Source of the DNA: Hirudo medicinalis
Taxonomy: Eukaryota; Annelida; Clitellata; Hirudinida; Hirudinidae
Assembly (NCBI GenBank): GCA_011800805.1
Contig: MPNW01001456.1
Coordinates: 1 to 12,701, forward strand
Direction: 5' to 3'
DNA: 12,701 bases
In this document: positions 7,357-12,701 of the stretch, piece by piece
Position numbering within the stretch: position 1 is the stretch's first letter
Layout of the letters: every line of letters starts with the position of its first letter
Notes under the pieces: model-generated
What the model was told of the DNA's origin: nothing
The model's input: the letters and a program-made list of their open reading frames with translations, nothing else
Database searches by the model: none
Translations under genes and position numbers: made by a program

Positions 7357-8189
7357 ATGAAAAGTATAATTACCACTCATGCGTACGCCATTTCCCCCAT
7401 TGTGGGCGAAGGCGCACTATGGGATGCCGATCATCAGCAGTTGTTGTGGGTAGATTTTGGGGTCATAAAATACGTGTATTTAATCCTTCGAACGGGGAGC
7501 CAATACCAGTTACGATATAGGGCAAGATGTAGGCACTGTAGTGTCCACCACATCGGGTCTTTGGGCCTATGCCGATGATGAAAATGAGTTGGGTTTTTAA
7601 ACCCCCAAACCGGCCAAAAAACCCAAGGCATCAAACCCGAAAAAGACCGTTCCGAAATTCGTTTCAATGACAGAAATGCGATCCGTGCGGCACCTTTTGG
7701 GTCGGCACCATGGCGTATAATTGCGCCACTGGCGCAGGCACATTGTATGAGTTTTACAGCAGCGGCAATGTAAAAGTAAAAATAGAAAATACCACCATCT
7801 CCAACGGAGTATTATGGAGTGGCAATTGTACTAAATTTTATTTCATCGATTCGCCCACTTACGAAATTCATCGGTACGATTACGATATAAAAACCGGTAA
7901 TATCAGCAACAAAACAACAATGGCATCTATTGCAAAAGAAACCGGTTTGCCGGATGGGAGGGGAGTAATACGCATCAACCCAAAAACGGGCGAAACCGTT
8001 TCTGAGGTAATAGTTCCTGTGCCCAAAGTTACATCCTGCGCATTCGGCGGGGCGCATTTGGACGAGTTCTATATTACCACAGCCAAGTTATTTAATGGAC
8101 GAAAAAGCACTGAAAAAATACCCACTTTCGGGTCATTGTTTAAAGCAAAACTTCCTTTTACGGGAGTATTGCCTTTTAAAATCAAATAG
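7357..8189 (+). pseudogene. SMP-30/gluconolactonase-family gene, multiply frameshifted
   Basis: The family hydrolyses sugar lactones (a six-bladed beta-propeller) after oxidation of an aldose. The remnant starts normally (MKSIITTHAYAISPIVGEGALWDADHQ), with the metal-ligand Glu in GEGALW. The reading then passes through frames 1 (to ~7460), 3 (IRVFNPSNGEPIPV, to ~7510), 2 (DIGQDVGTVVSTTSGLWAY, to ~7598), 1 (NPQTGQKTQGIKPEKDRSE and RFND) and 3 from about 7680 (DPCGTFWVGTMAYNCATGAG) to the stop at 8187-8189. Thus there are four frame changes. In addition the usual stretch after LPDG, which includes an xLWVAxxGG strand of roughly 17 residues, is missing: LPDG runs directly into RGVIRINPKTGE. The C-terminal VPKVTSCAFGG is well kept. 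Ligand residues Glu, Asn (RFND) and Asp (LPDG) can still be seen but no full product can be made. Confidence 0.9.
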
Positions 8190-8243
8190 CCACAAAAATG
8201 CGTCATACGCAAAAGGATAGTTATTTAGGCTATTCCTCTGACC

Positions 8244-8252
8244 ATTAAAAAT
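8244..8252 (+). repeat. 9-bp target duplication, left copy
   Basis: ATTAAAAAT, repeated in the same orientation at 8431-8439, directly outside the inverted ends of the 178-bp element. Confidence 0.75.
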
Positions 8253-8430
8253 CATTGTTGTCCGACTAAAATTATAAATATTTGGCTCAAGCCCTTTGCA
8301 GTAGTAAATTACAGATGATTTTTCAGGGTGGAGTACTTCCCTTGTTTTTCAAACAGTCAGTTTTCATCTGTAACTCTCATCTGTTAAGGCTTTTAGCTTC
8401 TCTTGAATGAAATTTAGCCGGACAATAACG
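8253..8430. mobile_element. MITE-like non-autonomous element (178 bp)
   Basis: The left end reads CATTGTTGTCCGACTAAA and the right end, on the other strand, CGTTATTGTCCGGCTAAA: 15 of 18 positions agree and all three differences are A/G transitions. A 9-bp AT-rich direct repeat lies immediately outside both ends, as expected for a transposition target duplication. The inside has no plausible gene but contains a second, inner inverted repeat (TTACAGATGA at 8309-8318 and TCATCTGTAA at 8364-8373), so the element can fold into a long hairpin. It sits between the lactonase remnant and the dehydrogenase remnant. I cannot name the insertion sequence that would supply the transposase; it is not the ISAs1 element at the window start, whose ends differ. 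Confidence 0.75.
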
Positions 8431-8439
8431 ATTAAAAAT
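8431..8439 (+). repeat. 9-bp target duplication, right copy
   Basis: ATTAAAAAT, identical to 8244-8252. Confidence 0.75.
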
Positions 8440-8464
8440 AATAAAAGATAAATAGATGAAAATA

Positions 8465-8472
8465 TAATTTTG
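8465..8472 (+). promoter_or_regulatory. Possible -7 promoter box before the dehydrogenase remnant
   Basis: TAATTTTG fits the Bacteroidota TAnnTTTG consensus and lies 12 bp before the ATG at 8485. No -33 element is apparent and the region is AT-rich, so a chance match is quite possible. Confidence 0.25.
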
Positions 8473-8484
8473 ATAAAGAAAATC

Positions 8485-9063
8485 ATGACAATAGGAAAAA
8501 GTTTAATTGCAGGAAACTGGGAAGAAGGGCAAGGAAGTTTTTTTTCATCATCCAATCCTATAGATGGATCAAAACTTGGCGAATGGAAAGGCGTAAGCCC
8601 CTCACAAATTCAAAATCCCCCATTGGCGGCCTCCGCCGCTTATTGGGAAATTTGGGAAATAAAATCTTTTGATTTTGACAAATGGGCCGCAGAAATAGAA
8701 GCACTCGGCGACGAGCTGCTGCCAGTATGTAACGCCCAAACAGGCTTAGGGTTTCATGCATCGGGTGCTAATAAAATGAACGAAATAGGCCGCAGTCCCG
8801 AAAATTTGGTGGCACAGGTGGTGGGCGAAAACCATCAATACCCGGACGGGCTGGTGCTTTTTTTAGGAACCATGTTTGCCCCCACAGAAAACCGAGATGC
8901 CAACAGCAATGGATTTACCCATAAAATTGGTGATAAAGTCATTATATCTTTTCCTAAATTAGGACAGCTAATCAACTGGGTAAATACCTGCGACCAACTT
9001 CCTCGTTGGGAGTTTGGCATTCATTCTTTTATTGATTTTTGTATAAAAAGAGCAGCGTGCTAA
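8485..9063 (+). pseudogene. Chimeric remnant: aldehyde dehydrogenase start joined to FAH-family end
   Basis: An open 192-codon frame, but made of two unrelated pieces. Residues 1 to about 90 (KSLIAGNWEEGQGSFFSSSN, then EIEALGDELLPVCNAQTGLG) match the N terminus of ketoglutarate-semialdehyde-type aldehyde dehydrogenases, which are usually about 520 residues; an internal stretch after SFDFD also appears lost. From about residue 97 (ENLVAQVVGENHQYPDG, LFLGTMFAPTENRD, GFTHKIGDKVIISFPKLG, WEFGIHSF) it matches the C terminus of COG3970-type fumarylacetoacetate-hydrolase-family proteins, which are usually about 380 residues. The dehydrogenase lacks its cofactor domain and catalytic Cys, and the FAH part lacks its metal site, so neither activity can remain. 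The likeliest origin is a deletion between two adjacent genes. The frame is still open and ends 2 bp before the epimerase start, so it could still be translated as a small protein. Confidence 0.85.
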
Positions 9064-9065
9064 CT

Positions 9066-10118
9066 ATGAGTTTATTTAATATTGAATGCGTGCCTTTTGG
9101 AACCATAGCCGCCGGTGCCGCATCGCTGATAAAAATGAGTAGCCAACACATGGATGTGACCATTACTAACTATGGTATTACTGTAGTCTCTATTGAAGTG
9201 CCCGATCGCTCGGATGTTAAAAAGAACGTAGTGGCCGGGTTTTCCTCCTTGGAATCGTATTTAGGTAATCATCCTTACATAGGGTACACCATCGGACGCT
9301 TTGCTAACCGAATTGCCGATGGTCGGTTTTGCTTGGGCGATAAGGAGTATCAATTGTCCTTGAATGATGGGTTGAACCATTTGCACGGCGGCTCGGGCGG
9401 ATTTCATAGAAAACTGTGGGCCGTAAAATCAATCATCAGCGAAAGTGATGTAGTGGGCGTAGTGCTTTCATGTTTCAATAAGGATGGGGAAGAGGGGTGT
9501 CCCGGCAATTTAGACATAACGTTAAAATATACACTCGATTCAAATGGGCTTCATATTTCTTTTGAGGCCTATACCGATAAACCCGCGGTAGTGATCCTCA
9601 CCAACCACCCTTACCTTAATCTTTCCGGATTTGAAGAAGACACCATATACAACCGCAGCTTAAAAATATTGGCAGACAGCTATTTGGTAAAAAATAAAAA
9701 CAATATTCCGTCGGGCGAAATAGCGCCGGTAGCAGATACCGTATATGATTTTATAAGGCTCCAAAAGTTGGGACAATATATTGCCGCACTTTCCGAAGAT
9801 AAAGGCTACGACCATGATTGGGTATGGCCCGGTCAGAACTTTGGATTGGTGCTCATTGCAGAATTGTCCGATTCGGTATCGGGGGGAATACTCAAGATAT
9901 TTACCGACCGTCCGGGAGTGCATGTATATACCGCCAATTGGTGGGACAGAACTTGGGTGGGGCAGCAAGGCCGGCCGTACTGCCAACATGGAGCTGTAGC
10001 TTTAGAAACACAATCGTTTCCGGATACGCCTAATCACGCACACTTCCCCAACACTATTTTGTATCCCGGAAAGAAATATAGTGCCCAAACCGTTTTTCAG
10101 TTTCAAACCATTTCATAA
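9066..10118 (+). CDS. Aldose 1-epimerase (mutarotase)
   Basis: A 350-residue galactose-mutarotase-like protein that interconverts the alpha and beta anomers of aldoses. Visible motifs are GRFANRIADGRF (77-88), NHLHGG with substrate-site His107, TNHPYLNLSG with the catalytic His181, and the catalytic Glu314 in ALETQSFPD near the C-terminal end, followed by NTILYPGKKY. The length is as expected and there is no signal peptide, so it is cytoplasmic. The frame is open nine codons further upstream from a TTG, but the ATG at 9066 sits 2 bp after the preceding stop and gives the family's usual start. Close spacing to the gene before suggests translational coupling in an operon for sugar oxidation, now broken upstream. 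The secreted glycoside-hydrolase-like gene follows after 21 bp. Confidence 0.93.
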   Translation: MSLFNIECVPFGTIAAGAASLIKMSSQHMDVTITNYGITVVSIEVPDRSDVKKNVVAGFSSLESYLGNHPYIGYTIGRFANRIADGRFCLGDKEYQLSLNDGLNHLHGGSGGFHRKLWAVKSIISESDVVGVVLSCFNKDGEEGCPGNLDITLKYTLDSNGLHISFEAYTDKPAVVILTNHPYLNLSGFEEDTIYNRSLKILADSYLVKNKNNIPSGEIAPVADTVYDFIRLQKLGQYIAALSEDKGYDHDWVWPGQNFGLVLIAELSDSVSGGILKIFTDRPGVHVYTANWWDRTWVGQQGRPYCQHGAVALETQSFPDTPNHAHFPNTILYPGKKYSAQTVFQFQTIS

Positions 10119-10139
10119 TTATAAAACCGTTTGTTTGCG

Positions 10140-12215
10140 ATGTTAAAAAAAATTGCTTTCTTATCATTATTCTTACCATTATTTTCAGGAGCGCAAAAGT
10201 TTACGATAGTTGCCAAAAGCAACCATCCGTCGGCGGCGTTTAGTGTATCGGAGTTAAAAAAATTTTTAAACTCTGAAAACGGATTTGCTTATTCGGCTCA
10301 GCCGGCTGCAGCAGAGTGGATCATTAGTTTAAAGCGAAATTCCTCCTTACCCGAATGTGCTTTTGCTGTAAAAAGCTTTGTAAAAAACAATAAGCAGTTG
10401 ATAGAGTTGACAGGATCTTCGGATAAAGATCTTCCCGGTGCCGTCTACACCCTGCTCGAAAAATTAGGATATACTTTTGGGTTTAGGGGGCCTGTACTTA
10501 CAGCGGGTGTTACCCCGTTGGCTATAAAAAACTATACCGAAACAATAGTGCCCAAAGTAAAGTATAGAGGCATTCGCCAACACATCAATTTTCCGATGGA
10601 CATATCTTCCTACTCATTAGAAGATGCTAAAGAATACATTCGCAACTTGGCCCGGATGCGGTTCAATTTTATAGCATTTCACAGCTATCCCGGACAATGG
10701 TACGAACTGAAAAAGAAAGACACCACAGAATACGCAGGTAACTTTTTTTATGGAGACCGGCACGATATTCCCGACAATCCCTTCATAAAAAAATACGTGC
10801 ACAATAAAAAAACCTATTGCATACCAGAAATAGAACCTTTTTTTGATAACATTCCCAAACGAAGCCAAATGGCCGTGCAATGGCTAACCGGTGTAATAAA
10901 CGAAGCCAAACGATTAGGCATGAAAGTGCAATACTCTTGGGAGCCCAGAAACAAATCGACCGATACAAAAGGAACAGTAGATGCCCTCAAGCAGATATAC
11001 AAACAGTTTCCACAAATAGATGCACTTGAAATGATCACAGAGGAAAGCGGTGGTTGGGGGCCCGTAAATACTGCCGAAGAAACAAAAGAAATACTTACTT
11101 CATTTTTTGGAAAAGATATTTTGAAAGACTCTGCAGTGGTACAGCCCATCCGGCCCAGCCAATCCGATTTGGGATATATTTACGGTCAAATAGGCCACAT
11201 ACTAAAAGCGTTCAAAGAGGTAAAACAACAAAATATTAAACTCCCTCCGTTAAAATTAGCAATATATTGTACCAATCAATACAATGTACCCACCTATCAT
11301 TTGGCACGCAAGTTTTTTCCCGAAGGCGAAATATCTATAATGCCCGCCCATGGCAGTGCGAACGTGGCTAAACACACGCCCAACATATTAAAAACCGATT
11401 TGGATTGGAATAAAGCCACCGTGTACTCTTGGTTAGAATTTGACGGGATGATGTACCTGCAACAAAATGGAATTAAAGGCATTTTTGAGTTGATAAAAAA
11501 CAGACAAGATCAAGCACCCAACTTTAGGTTTAATACCGTCGCCTTCAATCATTGGCGTACCGCCGAAAATGAAATAACCGCACGTTATGCGGCATGGGTC
11601 GCCCTTTATGGAGCCACTACGCCGGCTGAATTCTACAATCAATACGCAAAAACCATTGGCATCGGTCAAACTGAAACTTTCGCCAATGCAATGGAGCTAT
11701 TGCAACAAGCCTTTGATGCACGCACTTCTAACATCGGATTTGCTTGGATGGGCGCCTGGAGAAACGGCTTTAATTTTTATGGCAACAATGATATAGATGA
11801 CATGCTCAAAAAATACGAAATAACCAGAACCGAGATAGATAAATGCGTTTCGGGAAACGCTTCTGCATTTGCCAACAATACCATCAAATTTTTGGACAAT
11901 CGGCTGCGGGCTACCATTATTTACTTACAAGCATTTATAAAGGCCAACGAACTGCGCGAAAAAGATATTACCAACGAAAAGTACAACGAAATAAGCAACG
12001 ATGTACTGGCCATTTTTGATGAGTGCATGAAAGTACATACTGAAATAATGCCCGACCGAGGCTGCGAGGGAACCTTGATCAATATGTATTTATCGCCGGT
12101 AAGGGCCATCAAAATATCGAGACAGAAAAAAACCGGCGTGCCGCTATATGAGCCTGTAAAACCCAACAGTCATTTTGATGCCCCGGCACCACCTATTTTT
12201 AACGGAGGTGATTGA
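10140..12215 (+). CDS. Secreted glycoside-hydrolase-like protein (GH67/GH20-type fold), uncharacterised
   Basis: A 691-residue protein. Residues 1-18 form a signal peptide (MLKKIAFLSLFLPLFSGAQ). Residues about 20-130 resemble the N-terminal domain shared by alpha-glucuronidases and GH20-type enzymes, with LPGAVYTLLEKLGYTF at 98-113, a pattern seen in those domains. From about 140 (VKYRGIRQHINFP) to about 470 a (beta/alpha)8-barrel layout is plausible: LARMRFNFIAFHSYPG, EAKRLGMKVQYSWEPR, and an acidic pair Glu301-Glu302 in MITEESGGWG that could be catalytic. The C-terminal 200 residues are mostly helical. I do not recognise an exact family, so substrate and even hydrolase activity are inference. 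It lies 21 bp after the mutarotase, which suggests it releases a sugar used by that operon. The reading frame also opens at a TTG nine bases earlier, but the ATG fits the signal peptide better. Confidence 0.7.
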   Translation: MLKKIAFLSLFLPLFSGAQKFTIVAKSNHPSAAFSVSELKKFLNSENGFAYSAQPAAAEWIISLKRNSSLPECAFAVKSFVKNNKQLIELTGSSDKDLPGAVYTLLEKLGYTFGFRGPVLTAGVTPLAIKNYTETIVPKVKYRGIRQHINFPMDISSYSLEDAKEYIRNLARMRFNFIAFHSYPGQWYELKKKDTTEYAGNFFYGDRHDIPDNPFIKKYVHNKKTYCIPEIEPFFDNIPKRSQMAVQWLTGVINEAKRLGMKVQYSWEPRNKSTDTKGTVDALKQIYKQFPQIDALEMITEESGGWGPVNTAEETKEILTSFFGKDILKDSAVVQPIRPSQSDLGYIYGQIGHILKAFKEVKQQNIKLPPLKLAIYCTNQYNVPTYHLARKFFPEGEISIMPAHGSANVAKHTPNILKTDLDWNKATVYSWLEFDGMMYLQQNGIKGIFELIKNRQDQAPNFRFNTVAFNHWRTAENEITARYAAWVALYGATTPAEFYNQYAKTIGIGQTETFANAMELLQQAFDARTSNIGFAWMGAWRNGFNFYGNNDIDDMLKKYEITRTEIDKCVSGNASAFANNTIKFLDNRLRATIIYLQAFIKANELREKDITNEKYNEISNDVLAIFDECMKVHTEIMPDRGCEGTLINMYLSPVRAIKISRQKKTGVPLYEPVKPNSHFDAPAPPIFNGGD

Positions 12216-12463
12216 TAAAAGAAATGAATCGAACAAAGCGAAGCAAGCCCAATAAAAAATAATTTATTTACTACCCAACACAAATCTGCAAGTAGGCGCA
12301 TTACTAAGCACTGCTTGCAGATTTTTCATTTTCTGCATATTAAAAGCCTTCAGCGAAAATATTAATTGGCATAGAAAAAAGACATTTTCTCAGAAGCTGA
12401 GGGTATTCTGAATTTTTTTAAATTAAGGCCTCACCTTACGCATAAAGAGTTGTTACAAGGAGA
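12216..12463. other. Intergenic region after the glycoside-hydrolase-like gene
   Basis: About 250 AT-rich bases. It holds the strong hairpin at 12282-12324, a short CTCAG-AAG-CTGAG stem at 12389-12401 of unknown meaning, and an AAGGAG ribosome-binding-site-like sequence just before the transposase remnant. I see no gene in it. Confidence 0.6.
12282..12324. terminator. Strong hairpin, probable (bidirectional) terminator
   Basis: AAATCTGCAAG pairs perfectly with CTTGCAGATTT (11 bp), extendable by three more pairs including one G-T, around a 15-base loop. The 3' side runs into TTTTT and the 5' side is preceded by A-rich sequence, so it could stop transcription in either direction. It lies 66 bp after the glycoside-hydrolase-like stop codon. 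Confidence 0.65.
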
Positions 12464-12701
12464 ATAGATAACTTTACGGTGTAGAAACCTTTGCAGACAT
12501 CTATACAGACTATTTGATTAGTTCAGTGACTCAAACAACGGCGACGGGCCTTGCTCAATTATTAGGACAAAACGTGATAAAACTGCGCAGGCGTTAGCCG
12601 GTGGAGTTTATGACAGCAAATATTTGTGTCAGTATGTAAAGCCATACATACACAGGAAGTAACGGATAGCAAGGAAACGGTGATATTAAGGGTTAACGAT
12701 T
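12464..12701 (+). pseudogene. Decayed IS4-superfamily (IS701-like) transposase, cut by window end
   Basis: Across three frames the translation recalls the N-terminal part of a DDE transposase: VETFADIYTDYLISS then TTATGLAQLLG in one frame (to about 12575), DKTAQALAGGVYDSKYL then QYVKPYIHRK in the next (to about 12655), and VTDSKETVILRVND in the third up to the edge. The family usually reads SVDD or IDDS at the last point, around the first catalytic Asp. The expected start is ATA rather than ATG at 12464, preceded by an AAGGAG ribosome-binding-like sequence, and a two-base excess follows near 12480. The rest, including the remaining catalytic residues, lies outside the window. Transposase identity is fairly secure; the exact IS family is tentative. 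Confidence 0.7.

Noticed and set aside
7434..7667. Minus-strand open frame over the lactonase remnant
   Set aside because: Plus-strand lactonase pieces explain the sequence in every frame; the minus-strand product looks like a shadow.
1..12701. CRISPR array, tRNA, rRNA, or defence or phage genes
   Set aside because: No regularly spaced direct repeats and no recognisable RNA or protein signature of these classes were seen on either strand.

Overview
The window looks like a piece of a Bacteroidota chromosome, probably near Chitinophagaceae. The phylum call rests on moderate AT-richness, lysine- and asparagine-rich proteins, a TAnnTTTG promoter box in front of one gene, a DUF4369-thioredoxin (TlpA-like) secreted protein, and a kinase fused to a RapZ C-terminal domain beside a MurU-like nucleotidyltransferase. 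The family-level placement is a guess. Six genes look intact; four stretches are clearly decayed, and both window ends lie in insertion sequences.

Layout. Positions 1-1179 hold a complete but inactivated ISAs1-type insertion sequence; its left inverted repeat starts at base 1 and its right one ends at 1179. On the minus strand follow an M1-family metallopeptidase (1264-3198), a MurU-like sugar-1-phosphate nucleotidyltransferase (3336-4091) and an AmgK-like kinase fused to a RapZ-C domain (4119-5579). The last two form a likely operon, transcribed from about 5580 toward lower coordinates, for salvage of cell-wall amino sugars. A 595-bp divergent gap (5580-6174) separates them from the plus-strand genes.

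On the plus strand come a secreted TlpA-like thiol-disulfide protein (6175-7323), a wrecked SMP-30/gluconolactonase gene (7357-8189), a 178-bp MITE-like element with inverted ends and a 9-bp target duplication (8244-8439), a chimeric remnant joining the start of an aldehyde dehydrogenase to the end of a COG3970-type fumarylacetoacetate-hydrolase-family protein (8485-9063), an intact aldose 1-epimerase (9066-10118) and an intact secreted protein resembling glycoside hydrolases (10140-12215). A strong hairpin (12282-12324) probably ends this unit. The last 240 bases are the start of another, decayed transposase that runs off the window.

How the parts fit. Lactonase, FAH-family dehydratase, semialdehyde dehydrogenase and mutarotase are the usual set for non-phosphorylative oxidation of a pentose or sugar acid to an oxoacid. 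Here the three oxidative steps are broken while the mutarotase and the secreted glycoside-hydrolase-like protein remain open, so the locus appears to be a catabolic cluster caught in partial decay. The intact neighbours carry no frameshifts, which argues against poor sequence as the cause. I did not see CRISPR arrays, tRNAs, rRNAs, or defence or phage genes.
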